Shown: positions 1 to 8,580, counted from the stretch's first letter. The stretch: DNA of 64,000 nucleotides from Xiheicaenibacterium sp964641275 (GCA_964641275.1 CAZXMG010000010.1:111667-175666), one strand, 5' to 3'. The notes: generated by a model not told the origin, from the sequence alone. Translations and numbers: made by a program.

Positions 1-358
1 GGTCGCGTGCGAAGTCGAACTCTCGAGGTTTGGCTTCCAGGAAGGTCACCCGGATGATCGCCGTCGCGCGATCGAGCTCCAAGCCCAACCCCAGGGTGCC
101 CAGCGTGAGTCGTGCGTGTTTGATGCGCGGCTCGTCGGCCCCCTCCACCGCCTCGCGCTCTTCGGTCAAGGTCGCGCTCTGACCTTTCTCGCTGATGCGC
201 TCTTGACCGAAGCGCAGCGCCTCGGCAGCCAGCGCGAGCGCCGCTTCGGCGCTGGCCAAAGCCTCCTGCACGCGCTGACGCTGGCGAGCGGCCTCTTCGG
301 CTTCTCGCTCGGCCTTGGTTTTTACGGCGTCGAGCAGCTCATCTCGCCAGTTGGGCAC
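1..358 (-). CDS. Coiled-coil hypothetical protein (3' end cut by window)
   Basis: An open frame of 119 codons begins at a GTG (358-356) and runs off the left edge without a stop. A GGAG Shine-Dalgarno sequence overlaps the stop codon of the upstream HEAT gene, leaving a 10-nt gap, so the two genes are probably co-translated. Residues about 1-70 are rich in Ala, Glu, Arg and Gln and should form an amphipathic helix or coiled coil. The remainder becomes mixed (beta-like, with LGLGLELD and IIRVTFLEA). I do not recognise a family. The start is supported by the ribosome-binding site and the frame by its continuity. Confidence 0.6.
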   Translation of the reverse strand, partial: MPNWRDELLDAVKTKAEREAEEAARQRQRVQEALASAEAALALAAEALRFGQERISEKGQSATLTEEREAVEGADEPRIKHARLTLGTLGLGLELDRATAIIRVTFLEAKPREFDFARD

Positions 359-368
359 GAACGTCTCC

Positions 369-2969
369 TCACTTCTCTTTGTTCTTGGCGGCCGCTTCGG
401 CCTTCAACGCGCTCAGATCGTCGCCGGTGGCGACGTTCGGGTTCATCAGCTCGAAGAACGCCTTCTTGGCGAGCTCACCGGTCGCGCCCTTGTCCTCGCG
501 CAGCGCCATCAGCACGCCCTTCTCCCCCATGAACTTCAGGGTGCGGATGGCGGCGGCCTTCTTCTTGTCGTCACCTTCCTTGGCATCCTTCATCAGCCTC
601 TGGCGCAGGACCACGCGGGTCTCGGAGTGCGGGCCGTTGTCGAACTTGAGGTTGTCGAATTGGGCCGACAGCCGCTCGGTGGCCCACTGCTGTGGGGCGC
701 CGAAGATCTTCACGCGCGCGATGGCTTGCGCATTGTCGACCCAACGGTAGATGTTGCCCTGCTTGAAGTCTTCGCTGCTCCAAAAGCCGAACGCGCGGAA
801 GTAGGCGTCCTTCAGGTCGTTGAGCGAGTCCTTGCCGCCGTCGCCTTCGCCATACATGGCCACGGCGCGTGACGCAGTGCTGGTGTCGCCGCCCAAGATG
901 AGCGCGAGGGCCGCCGCGTTGCGCGTCTCCGGGTTCTTCATCTTCTCGAACAGCTTGTCGCGGTTGGCGTCGGTGAGGGGAGACGCGCCGATCGCCATCG
1001 CGAACTGGTTGCGGATGACCGGGTCCATCTCCGGTGTGATCAGATCGACCAGATCGCCGGCGACCTCGGGCATGGGCTTGAGCGAGAGCGTGGTGGCGTA
1101 GCAGGCGCCGATGAACTGCTTCTTGGGCGACTTCGCCGCGCCGTACTCGATCGTCTTCTTGGCGACCTCGCGCATGTCGTCCGGGGTGGCGCACCAGGCC
1201 AGCGCTTCACAGGCTGCAAGCCGAGCTTCTTCGTGCCACTTCTCGTCTTCGATCAGCTCCACCAGAGGCTTGACGGCGCGTTTGTCGCCCCACTCGCCCA
1301 TGCCTTGCGCGGCGCCGTAAGCCACCGCCCGAAGCGACATCCCCAACATGGCGAGGCCGGTGCCCATCAGGCCCTCGTTGGTGATGTCCATCTTCTTGTC
1401 TTTCTTGCGCTCGAACTGCTTGAGCAGCTTGTCGAAGCTCTCCTCGTCTTTGTAGCGGCCCAGGTAGCGGAGCGCGCTTTGCGCCACCTCGAACTCGCGC
1501 GGGAACGGCGGCTGCTGGCCTTCCTTGGGCAGCGGGGCGTCCGGGAACGCCCACTCGCGCATCTTCGGGAGTCCTTCCTTGCTCTGGATGTTGGCCAAGA
1601 AGCGGAGACCGTTCGCGTGCGGCTGCGGTTTGTCGGTCGACCACTTGAGCACCGCGGCCTCGGCCACCGCGAGCTCCTCCTTCTTGTCGGGTTGAATCAC
1701 CGCCAAGTCGGCCAGCATGCGGGCCGCCCAAATGCGCTGGTCGTCGGTCTTGGAGAGGTGGCCACCTGGACCGTGCTCCCAGAACTTCGTCTTCTCGTAG
1801 ATCTTCTCGGGGTCCATGGCCATGCGCTCTGCCAGGTACTTGGCGCCGCGGATGTCGCCTACCTCGGCCAGGCGCATGCCTGCCTCGCTGCGCCAATGCT
1901 CTCGCGGGTTGGTCTCTTGCACCCATTTCTCCAGCGAGTCGCCGATGCGAGGGTCCGCCAGCTCCTCGAGCATCTTGAAGATTTGGTCCGTCTGGAACCA
2001 GGTGCGCTCCTCCTTCTCTTTGGAGACGCTGCGCAGCGCCAGCACCAGACCCTCGCCGCCGATGCCGTCACGCAGCGCGAGCAGGAACTTCTGGCGCTGC
2101 TCCGGGGGGGCCTCGGCCAGCTTCTTCAGCAGCGGGTCGCGCGCCTTCGCGTCCGCGATCTTGCCCAAGCCGTTCGCGGCCTGGCCGGCGACCTCGACCT
2201 CTTTGTCGTTCACGAGCTGGATCAGGACGTCGGTCCATTTCGGCTCGGCGTTCTTGGACAGCGTGGTGGCCACCAGCTGGCGCACCGCCTGGCTCTCGTC
2301 CCCGGCCATGCCCGCGAGCTCGTCGAGCGAGACCAAGCCCGCCAGGATCTCGGGATCGAAGGCAGTGCCTCCGCCCACGCGTTGCACCTTCGAGAGCAGG
2401 CCCTTGCGGTAGAGCCCCATCGCCTCCTTGAACACGCTCTCCTCTTTGAGCGCGACCAGCGCCCACACCAGCTGGGGGCGATCGCTGTCGTCGGCCTCCT
2501 TCAAGGCTGCGAGCAAGGCTGGTTTGCCCTCGTCGGCCTTGGGGGTGCCGAACGAAGCCAGCACTTGCGCCGCCACGCCGTTGATCTGGTGATTCTTGAG
2601 CGCCAGGGCCTTGGTGGCGAGCTTGATCGCCTCTTCGTCTTTGAGCAGCGCGAGCTGAATCAGCGCCTCCTGCACCATGTCGGCGTCGTCTGCAGCGGCC
2701 CACTTGCGCCACTCGGGCAGCTGCTCGGCCTCCGGGAGGATGAAGATGTTCTGCATCAGCTTCGCCCGCTGCTCGGGCAGAAGCCGTTCCTTGTCCTTCT
2801 TGAACCCGAAGTACAAGGCTGCGGAACCGCCGATCACCGTCACCAGCGCGAGCACGATGAACAGGGGGTTGAACCGACCCTTCCGGAAGTTGCCGTCCTC
2901 CGATGCTTGCGCGCGCGGACCGGGAACAGCCTCTGGAAGAGCTTCGTCGTCCGGGGGAAACTTGGACAT
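369..2969 (-). CDS. Membrane-anchored HEAT-repeat protein
   Basis: 866 aa. A short acidic N-terminus is followed by one hydrophobic segment (about residues 34-56) and a basic stop-transfer stretch. More than 750 residues of Ala/Leu/Lys-rich helical repeats of HEAT/armadillo character follow, for example the segments around GKIADAKARDPLL and LADPRIGDSLE. It is probably a bitopic membrane protein with a large soluble scaffold for protein-protein contacts; no catalytic motif is visible. The ATG is preceded by a TANNNT hexamer. The gene diverges from the TlpA gene across 66 nt and is followed closely by the coiled-coil gene. The long open frames on the opposite strand are G+C-driven shadows. Confidence 0.8.
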   Translation of the reverse strand: MSKFPPDDEALPEAVPGPRAQASEDGNFRKGRFNPLFIVLALVTVIGGSAALYFGFKKDKERLLPEQRAKLMQNIFILPEAEQLPEWRKWAAADDADMVQEALIQLALLKDEEAIKLATKALALKNHQINGVAAQVLASFGTPKADEGKPALLAALKEADDSDRPQLVWALVALKEESVFKEAMGLYRKGLLSKVQRVGGGTAFDPEILAGLVSLDELAGMAGDESQAVRQLVATTLSKNAEPKWTDVLIQLVNDKEVEVAGQAANGLGKIADAKARDPLLKKLAEAPPEQRQKFLLALRDGIGGEGLVLALRSVSKEKEERTWFQTDQIFKMLEELADPRIGDSLEKWVQETNPREHWRSEAGMRLAEVGDIRGAKYLAERMAMDPEKIYEKTKFWEHGPGGHLSKTDDQRIWAARMLADLAVIQPDKKEELAVAEAAVLKWSTDKPQPHANGLRFLANIQSKEGLPKMREWAFPDAPLPKEGQQPPFPREFEVAQSALRYLGRYKDEESFDKLLKQFERKKDKKMDITNEGLMGTGLAMLGMSLRAVAYGAAQGMGEWGDKRAVKPLVELIEDEKWHEEARLAACEALAWCATPDDMREVAKKTIEYGAAKSPKKQFIGACYATTLSLKPMPEVAGDLVDLITPEMDPVIRNQFAMAIGASPLTDANRDKLFEKMKNPETRNAAALALILGGDTSTASRAVAMYGEGDGGKDSLNDLKDAYFRAFGFWSSEDFKQGNIYRWVDNAQAIARVKIFGAPQQWATERLSAQFDNLKFDNGPHSETRVVLRQRLMKDAKEGDDKKKAAAIRTLKFMGEKGVLMALREDKGATGELAKKAFFELMNPNVATGDDLSALKAEAAAKNKEK

Positions 2970-2978
2970 GGCGCGGCA

Positions 2979-2984
2979 AAGCTA
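2979..2984 (-). promoter_or_regulatory. -10-like hexamer TAGCTT for the HEAT gene
   Basis: TAGCTT on the minus strand ends 9 nt before the ATG at 2969. It follows the recurring TANNNT-before-start pattern of this window. No convincing -35 element was seen. Confidence 0.35.
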
Positions 2985-3022
2985 CATGAGCGCCACGCGG
3001 CGGCAAAGCCTTGTCCACGTGC

Positions 3023-3028
3023 TAGGCT
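3023..3028 (+). promoter_or_regulatory. -10-like hexamer TAGGCT for the TlpA gene
   Basis: TAGGCT ends 7 nt before the ATG at 3036, so transcription would begin at or next to the start codon. There is no Shine-Dalgarno sequence between the hexamer and the start. This supports the choice of this ATG. Confidence 0.45.
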
Positions 3029-3035
3029 GCCGCCC

Positions 3036-3644
3036 ATGTCGAAGGCTGTGCGGGCCACGGATCCGGGAGGCGCGCGAGAGTCGTCTGGAGGATCCAGTGA
3101 AAGGGCCACGTTCGTGGCGGCCGCGGTGGTGATCGCCGCTGCGGTCATCCTGGGCATGACGGTGCTGCCGCGGATTTCGTTCCCCGCTGGTCGTGAGGGC
3201 GCCGGGCAAGCGGCGCCCGACTTCAATCTGCCGGTGCTCCACACGCCAGGGGTGGCCGCCCAGGATCACGGCAAGGCTCGCCTGGCGCTCGCAGATCTGA
3301 AGGGCAGCCCCGTGTTGCTCGACTTCTGGGCCACCTGGTGCGGACCCTGCGCCATGCAGACGCCGATCCTGGACCGCGTGGCCAAGCGTCACAAGGACAA
3401 GGGCTTGCGCGTCGTGGGCGTCAACGTGGTCGGTGACGACCCCGAGGCGGCCGCCAAGTACGCAGAGAAAAAGGGCCTCTCGTACGAGATCGTGGTGGAC
3501 GAAGGCGGGTTGGCCCAGCGGGAGTACGGCGTGAACCGGCTGCCGAGCTTGATCTTGATCGACCGCGAAGGCCGCATCTTGCGGCGCATGAGCGGGTTGG
3601 TGGATGAAGCCGCGCTCGACCGCATGGTGCAAGAGGCGCTGTGA
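3036..3644 (+). CDS. TlpA/ResA-type thioredoxin-fold protein, membrane-anchored
   Basis: 202 aa. An N-terminal signal anchor (about residues 26-44) precedes a thioredoxin-like domain with the redox motif WCGPC (Cys102 and Cys105) in an FWATW context and the conserved cis-proline loop near RLPSLIL. Known members reduce or oxidise disulfides outside the cytoplasmic membrane, often for cytochrome c maturation; which partner is served here cannot be told. The ATG is chosen because it gives the family's usual length and has a TAGGCT hexamer 7 nt upstream. The stop overlaps the GTG of the cupin lipoprotein gene by 4 nt, so the two are translationally coupled. Confidence 0.88.
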   Translation: MSKAVRATDPGGARESSGGSSERATFVAAAVVIAAAVILGMTVLPRISFPAGREGAGQAAPDFNLPVLHTPGVAAQDHGKARLALADLKGSPVLLDFWATWCGPCAMQTPILDRVAKRHKDKGLRVVGVNVVGDDPEAAAKYAEKKGLSYEIVVDEGGLAQREYGVNRLPSLILIDREGRILRRMSGLVDEAALDRMVQEAL

Positions 3645-4687
3645 GCCGCGCCGGCTTCGGGCTCTGGCTCGCGCTTTCGTGGGCGGGCTGCGGCCACCTC
3701 GAGCCGGCACCGGAGGCGCAGCCTGAGCCCAGGGAGCCGGGCCCGATGGTTGCGCTCGGCCAGCCGTCCAGCTCGGCTCCGAGCAGCGCGCCCTCCCCAC
3801 CGGTTCGCAAGCCGTTTCTGCCTGACGCGCTGCCCGCGACGCTGCCCATGGTAGGCGCGCCGGTGCGTTGCCCCACGCGTTGCGCGTGGGTGCCCAACCT
3901 CGGCGCGGCTCCGGTACCCGCCAAACTGAGCGAGCACGTGCTCGACGCGGGCGCCACGCTCGCGGTCGAGCGAGACGACGCGATCACCGTGATCGCGCTC
4001 GTGCTCGAGGGGGTCGTCGTGGATGCGATCGACGAGCCACGCCCTACCAAGGCGGCCACCATGATCGCGCCGCTGTCGCGCCTCTCCGGCGTGAGCTACC
4101 GCGGCGGAGGCTTCACGCTGGCGAGCGAACAAGGCGCGCGCGTGCTGCTGGCGGAGGTGCAACGTCGCGAGCTCGAGAGCTTCACGCCGCGCGGAAAACG
4201 TTGGTCCGTCCGTCCGAGCGGCCTCGGCGACCCCATCCAGCGCTTCTCGTTGGTTCTGCCGCCGCTCACGTGGGCGAAGGGCATGTTCAACGCGGTGATC
4301 GCGCTCGAGGACGTGGACGGCGATCGGTCACCGCCACGCGATCCTCGGGCGCGCGTGATCGGGCCGTCGCAGGCGGGCGCGCTCGCCACGCAGCGCCCCG
4401 ACGCGAGCTTCGCGCTGCTCGGCATCGGTGGTGGTGCTTCCGTGCCAGAGCACAAGCACGAGGGCGAGTGGGAGCACCTGGTGATCCTGCACGGGAGCGG
4501 AAAGATGTCGCTCGGCGACGCCGCCGCGGCGGTGTCCAGCGAGGTGAAGCCCGGCGCGATCCTGCACATCCCCAAGGGGGTGCCTCACAGCTTCCAAGCG
4601 GCGCCGGGCGAGGACGTGATCGCGCTGCAGCTCTACACGCCGCCCGGCCCGGAGCAGCGCTTCAAGAAGAACGCCGCCGCCCATTGA
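3641..4687 (+). CDS. Cupin-domain lipoprotein (bicupin-like)
   Basis: 348 aa from a GTG that overlaps the preceding stop. The N-terminus is a short hydrophobic signal ending in a weak lipobox (SWAGC), so it is probably a lipoprotein. A Pro/Ser-rich linker leads to two beta-rich halves. The second (about residues 255-340) shows the cupin signature: H-x-H-x3-E in PEHKHEGEWE, then PGAILHIPKGVPHSF, which supplies metal-binding His and Glu residues. The first half looks like a degenerate cupin. Substrate and activity are unknown. It sits between a TlpA-like protein and another lipoprotein. Confidence 0.72.
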   Translation: MSRAGFGLWLALSWAGCGHLEPAPEAQPEPREPGPMVALGQPSSSAPSSAPSPPVRKPFLPDALPATLPMVGAPVRCPTRCAWVPNLGAAPVPAKLSEHVLDAGATLAVERDDAITVIALVLEGVVVDAIDEPRPTKAATMIAPLSRLSGVSYRGGGFTLASEQGARVLLAEVQRRELESFTPRGKRWSVRPSGLGDPIQRFSLVLPPLTWAKGMFNAVIALEDVDGDRSPPRDPRARVIGPSQAGALATQRPDASFALLGIGGGASVPEHKHEGEWEHLVILHGSGKMSLGDAAAAVSSEVKPGAILHIPKGVPHSFQAAPGEDVIALQLYTPPGPEQRFKKNAAAH

Positions 4688-4704
4688 TTGCAGGGAGTCG
4701 CCTC

Positions 4705-5706
4705 ATGAAACCAATGCTCGCTGTCTGCTTCGTGCTTTGGCTAGCGGCGTGCAACGAGCCGAGCGCGAGCAGCGCAGGCTCCGCGCAGGTCGGGGGAGGT
4801 GACGACGCGAACCAGCGTGGCAGCGCCTCCGCCGACGCTGCCGGCTCTTCTACGGGGCTGTCGGCGGCCGGCTCCGCGTCGGTTGCGCGAGACTACTCCG
4901 AGCCGCCGGAGCCTGGCTCTCCAGACGCGCGCGACGAAGCGAAGCGCCGCGCACTGCAAGACGCGATGGATTTCGGCATGGTGGGGCCCACGCCGACGGG
5001 CTTCAGTTGGGGGCCGACCCCAGGCAGCAGCGCGACCGGCCCCAAGCCCGTCGTGAGGGTGGGCGCGACCAGCGTGAGTGGGCGTCTGCCCCCCGAGGTG
5101 ATCCAGCGCATCGTGCGCCAGAACTTCGGGCGCTTTCGGCTCTGCTACGAGAACGGCTTGCGCAAGGACCCCAACCTCACCGGCAAAGTCAGCGTGTCCT
5201 TCGTGATCGGGCGAGACGGCAGCGTCGGCACGGTGTCGAGCGGCCCCAACACCTTGCCTGACGCCGGCGTGGTGGCATGCGTGACCAAGGCCTTCTACGG
5301 GCTGTCCTTCCCGGAGCCGGAGGGCGGCGTGGTGAAGGTGACCTATCCCATTGTCTTCTCGCCCGGCCAGGCATCCTCGACCTGGCGAGTTGGCGGCAAG
5401 ACGCTCGAGGAGCTCACGGTGGCGGAGCTGGAGAAAGCGTTGCGAGAGCTGGGGTGCAGCGATCTCGACCGCAAGGTCGCCGCTGGCTCCAAGGCCACGA
5501 CCATCACGGGCAAGTACCAAGGCGGGGCCTTCACCATCACCTTCGTTCCCTTGAGCGCGGAGCCCGACGCGCTGTCGAAAGACGCGCGCGCCCGCTTGAA
5601 GCAGGAGAGCTCGTTCTTGGAGCAAGGCGGCTTCTTCCTCGCGGTCGAGCGGGGCGAGCCTGCGCGCGACGAAGAGCTGTTCAAGCAGCTGGTCAAGGCG
5701 TCATGA
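4705..5706 (+). CDS. Lipoprotein with AgmX/PglI C-terminal-type domain
   Basis: 333 aa. The signal peptide ends in the lipobox LAAC (Cys16), followed by a Ser/Gly/Ala-rich linker to about residue 100. Residues about 118-215 match the AgmX/PglI C-terminal (TonB-C-like) pattern: a helix with RIVRQNFGRFRLCYE, then LTGKVSVSFVIGRDGSVG, and two Cys residues likely to form a disulfide. Such domains are common in myxobacterial gliding and envelope proteins. The C-terminal 110 residues form a second alpha/beta module of unknown type. The ATG sits 17 nt after the cupin gene's stop with GGGAG upstream, so it is probably in the same operon. Confidence 0.72.
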   Translation: MKPMLAVCFVLWLAACNEPSASSAGSAQVGGGDDANQRGSASADAAGSSTGLSAAGSASVARDYSEPPEPGSPDARDEAKRRALQDAMDFGMVGPTPTGFSWGPTPGSSATGPKPVVRVGATSVSGRLPPEVIQRIVRQNFGRFRLCYENGLRKDPNLTGKVSVSFVIGRDGSVGTVSSGPNTLPDAGVVACVTKAFYGLSFPEPEGGVVKVTYPIVFSPGQASSTWRVGGKTLEELTVAELEKALRELGCSDLDRKVAAGSKATTITGKYQGGAFTITFVPLSAEPDALSKDARARLKQESSFLEQGGFFLAVERGEPARDEELFKQLVKAS

Positions 5707-5742
5707 CGCTTGGTGACTCCATGTCATGCCGGACAGGCGTGG

Positions 5743-5748
5743 TAGGCT
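5743..5748 (+). promoter_or_regulatory. -10-like hexamer TAGGCT for the poly-G lipoprotein gene
   Basis: TAGGCT ends 9 nt before the ATG at 5758 and is identical to the hexamer before the TlpA gene. No Shine-Dalgarno sequence lies between. A leaderless transcript is inferred. Confidence 0.4.
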
Positions 5749-5757
5749 GACGACCCC

Positions 5758-6983
5758 ATGTCGCTCGGTTCGATCGGCTCTCTCGCGTGCGCGGTTGCGC
5801 TGTCCGGGTGCTTTCTGGTGGTCGACTTCGAGGACGGCGCAGCGGGAGGCGGAGGCGGCGCAGGGGTGGCGGCGACGTCGACCGGGGGGGCTTCTGTGGG
5901 GGGAGGGCCCGCGGGGGGGGGGCCCGCCGGTGGGGGGCCCGCCGGGGCGGTGGGGGCGGCTGCGCTGGCTTCTGTCCGGAGCTGGTGACGACCGTGTCGG
6001 GCAACATCCTGCTGCTCGACGCGGTGCAGGACACCGTGGCGTTCATGGTCGCCGGTGAGGAGCGCGTCTGCATCTTCAACGACACTGGGACGCCGCTGAC
6101 CTGCCCCACGCCGGGGGGCTGCGCCTGTGTGAAAGGCGACGACCAAGCGTGGAATGCCCTGGGCACGCATCTGGCGTTGGTGAACGGCGCTGCGTTCTAT
6201 TCGCCTCAGGGCATCAGTGGTGGCAAACCCCTCTTCCGCTGCTCCGATGCAGGCTGCGTCGTCGCGCCGCCAAACGCACCCACCGGCAGTAGCGCGCACT
6301 TGAATGGGCTCGCGGGAGCAAGACAACCAGGCACCGAGCTCCTTCTGGCGGTGGACCCAACCTCCGGCAGCGTGGCCTGGACCGACGGCAGCGCCAATTT
6401 TGCAATCAGCGCATCGCTCGAGGCCAGTCCGAACGTCTCGGCCGTCGGCGGACACAGCATCGCGGTGGGAGGCGCCAGCTCTACCTCTCCCGTGTTCTTT
6501 TCGGTGTTCGGGAACGGCTCGCCGCCTTGCATCGCGCGCGCCACGTTGGCCCAGGTGACCGACGCCACTGCCACCGCGGTCGTGTGCGAGCCAGACCTCT
6601 TGGCCGATGGCATCCATCCCGCTCCCGTCGGCTTCACGTCGACGTTCATCACGAATGTGGCCACGGGGGGGGACGAGCCGCTGTACCGGGTGCTGTTCCA
6701 GGGCGGGAGTGCGACCCAAACCAGGGTCTACCTGCGCCAAGCGGAGATCCCCAGCCTCGTGGTGGACGGCGACGTGCGGGGGTTGGCCGCCCGCGACGGC
6801 GTGGGCTACACCTGGGGCCCGAGCGATGCGCAGTTCGTGCTGGTGCGATGTTTGTTGACCGGCGCGTCGCCTGAATGCCAGTCGCTGGGCGAACCGGTCA
6901 ACGACCACGGTCCGATCGCAGTGACCGGCAGCACGCTGTACTTCGCCGTAGGCCCGGAGCTGTACCGCGCCGAGTTGCCCTGA
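5758..6983 (+). CDS. Lipoprotein gene interrupted by a frameshift in a poly-G region
   Basis: The ATG at 5758 opens a good lipoprotein signal (lipobox ALSGC) and a Gly/Ala linker, but this frame stops at 5988 after 76 residues. From about 5950 to 6983 the coding signal continues in another frame: a roughly 340-residue beta-rich domain with several Cys residues (CPELVTTVSG to the C-terminus), resembling beta-propeller-like myxobacterial lipoproteins. One extra base, or the loss of two, within the G runs at 5884-5937 would join the two parts. Either the assembly has a homopolymer error, or the gene is truly broken or phase-variable. The product of the second frame is not assigned to a family. 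Confidence 0.6.
5884..5937 (+). repeat. Cluster of homopolymeric G tracts inside a lipoprotein gene
   Basis: Runs of 7, 6, 10 and 6 G occur at 5884-5890, 5898-5903, 5913-5922 and 5932-5937, separated by short C- or T-containing spacers. They encode the Gly/Ala linker after the lipobox. The frame break of the gene lies here. Confidence 0.85.
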
Positions 6984-6988
6984 CCGCC

Positions 6989-8446
6989 GTGGCAGAACAT
7001 CACCTCCACCTCGGCTACGTGCTCGACGCCAAGTGGCGCATCGACGGCATGCTCGGCGAGGGCGGCATGGGCACCGTGTATGCCGCGACCCACGTTCGCA
7101 ACGGCAGCACCGTCGCGATCAAGGTGCTGCACGCCGAAGTTGCGCGCGAGTCCACCTCGCGCGAGCGCTTCTTGCACGAGGGCTACGCCGCCAACCGCGT
7201 CGGCCACCCGGGGGTCGTTCGCGTGCTGGACGATGGCACGACACCGGAGGGCACGGTCTACCTGGTGATGGAGCGCTTGTCGGGGCGCTCGCTGGAGGCG
7301 GTGGCCGAGGACGCGGGCGGGAGGCTGAGCGTGGACGAGACCTTGCGGTTCGCGATCCCTTGGCTCGACGTCATGGCGGCAGCGCACGCTCAGGGCATCG
7401 TGCACCGTGACCTCAAGCCGGAGAACGTGTTCGTCTGCAGCGACGGCAGTGTGAAGGTGCTCGACTTCGGGCTGGCGCGCGTGAAAGAGGCGGTCAGCCA
7501 GAAGCGCCTCACCGCCACAGGCGTTCCTCTCGGCACGCCGGCCTTCATGCCACGAGAGCAGGCGCTCGCCCTGTGGGACGAAGTGGACGCCAGGAGCGAC
7601 GTCTATTCGATCGGCGCGTCGCTCTTCACCCTGATCACCGGCGAGCTGGTGCACGACGGGCGGACCGTTCCGGAGATCATCGTCGCCGTGTCCACGAAGC
7701 CCGCGCGCCCCATCGCCGGCGTCGCGCCGCACGTACCGGCCGAGATTGCGCAGGTGATCGACAGGTCGCTCGCGTTTCGCCCAGCGGATCGCTTCGCCCA
7801 CGCGGGAGAGATGCTGGCGGCGCTGCGCCAGGCGGTGATCGCGCGGATCGCGCGGGAGCAGGGCAGGAGCACCATGCAGAACCCCGGCGTGCCATTCGCC
7901 GGGGACGCCACCATCCGCGTCGACCCAGGGGAACGATCCATCGAGATGGTCGCGCCTGGCAGGTCCGCGCACGACACGACCGCGCTGCCGCGCCCCGCGC
8001 CTTTCGGAACGCTCGCCTCGGGGACCGGCCGCAGCACCGCAGCGCCGGTGAGCTCGGGATCGAGGGGTCCGACCCGTGGAGGTGTGTTGGCGGCGCTCGC
8101 CGCGGTGGTCACCATCGGCGCCGTGGTCGGCGCCACGCTCTACTTCTACTCCGCCTCGGCGACCAAGCCCTCGACGCCCAGCCCTGCGCGGCACGGCGTT
8201 GGCGCGAGTGAGCCCACGAGCAGCGCGAGCCCCAGCCACACGGTGGTCGTGGATGTCGCCTCCGCGAGCGCGAGCAGCGCACCTTCGATCGAGCCGGCAC
8301 CGAGCGCTTCGGAGCAAGTGCCTTCCGCCGCGTCGGCCAAGCCCAGCGCGAGGCCGAAGCCGCCGAGCACCACCAAGCCGCCTCCGCCCAAGAGTTGCAA
8401 GCGCGATCCGTTCACGTTCCGCTGCCCTTGCGCGAAATGTGAGTAG
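6989..8446 (+). CDS. Ser/Thr protein kinase, single-pass membrane protein
   Basis: 485 aa from a GTG 5 nt after the previous stop. The kinase domain spans about residues 8-275: glycine loop LGEGGMGTVY, VAIKVL lysine, catalytic HRDLKPEN and metal-binding DFG. The usual APE motif (YMAPEQ) reads FMPREQ, an unusual change in the activation segment. After a linker, a transmembrane helix (about 364-390) leads to a Ser/Ala/Pro-rich outer region that ends in a short Cys cluster (CPCAKCE). It probably phosphorylates cytoplasmic proteins in response to an envelope signal; the targets are unknown. The stop is followed at once by a small GTCAGGG hairpin and a palindromic repeat. Confidence 0.88.
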   Translation: MAEHHLHLGYVLDAKWRIDGMLGEGGMGTVYAATHVRNGSTVAIKVLHAEVARESTSRERFLHEGYAANRVGHPGVVRVLDDGTTPEGTVYLVMERLSGRSLEAVAEDAGGRLSVDETLRFAIPWLDVMAAAHAQGIVHRDLKPENVFVCSDGSVKVLDFGLARVKEAVSQKRLTATGVPLGTPAFMPREQALALWDEVDARSDVYSIGASLFTLITGELVHDGRTVPEIIVAVSTKPARPIAGVAPHVPAEIAQVIDRSLAFRPADRFAHAGEMLAALRQAVIARIAREQGRSTMQNPGVPFAGDATIRVDPGERSIEMVAPGRSAHDTTALPRPAPFGTLASGTGRSTAAPVSSGSRGPTRGGVLAALAAVVTIGAVVGATLYFYSASATKPSTPSPARHGVGASEPTSSASPSHTVVVDVASASASSAPSIEPAPSASEQVPSAASAKPSARPKPPSTTKPPPPKSCKRDPFTFRCPCAKCE

Positions 8447-8462
8447 TCAGGGGCGCCCTGAC
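8446..8462. terminator. Short perfect hairpin after the kinase gene
   Basis: A 7-bp stem, GTCAGGG paired with CCCTGAC across a 3-nt loop, begins at the last base of the kinase stop codon. No U tract follows on either strand, so termination here is uncertain. Confidence 0.4.
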
Positions 8463-8580
8463 GTTCGTCGAGCTGTTCCTCACGACCCTCACGCTCGCTC
8501 GCAAATGCAGGTCGGGACGAGCGATGTGGGAGACGTCTGGTCTCCCCCTCGACATGCCTGGCCGCCCTTCGGGCGGACTA
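8462..8580. repeat. Intergenic palindromic element, copy B
   Basis: Read on the minus strand, this starts with the stop codon TAG of the TPR/PEGA-like gene. It continues with the hairpin CCGCCC-GAA-GGGCGG (8562-8576), identical to copy A over the first 23 nt. The core at 8467-8520 aligns without gaps to the reverse complement of 60253-60306 with 43 of 54 identical positions (counted by eye). It lies between the convergent kinase and TPR/PEGA-like genes. It probably acts as a bidirectional terminator or is a mobile REP-like repeat. Confidence 0.7.

Noticed and set aside
1233..3035. Long plus-strand open frame joined in frame to the TlpA gene
   Set aside because: This part is antisense to the HEAT gene. 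The thioredoxin protein starts with its own signal anchor at 3036, where a TAGGCT hexamer also lies.
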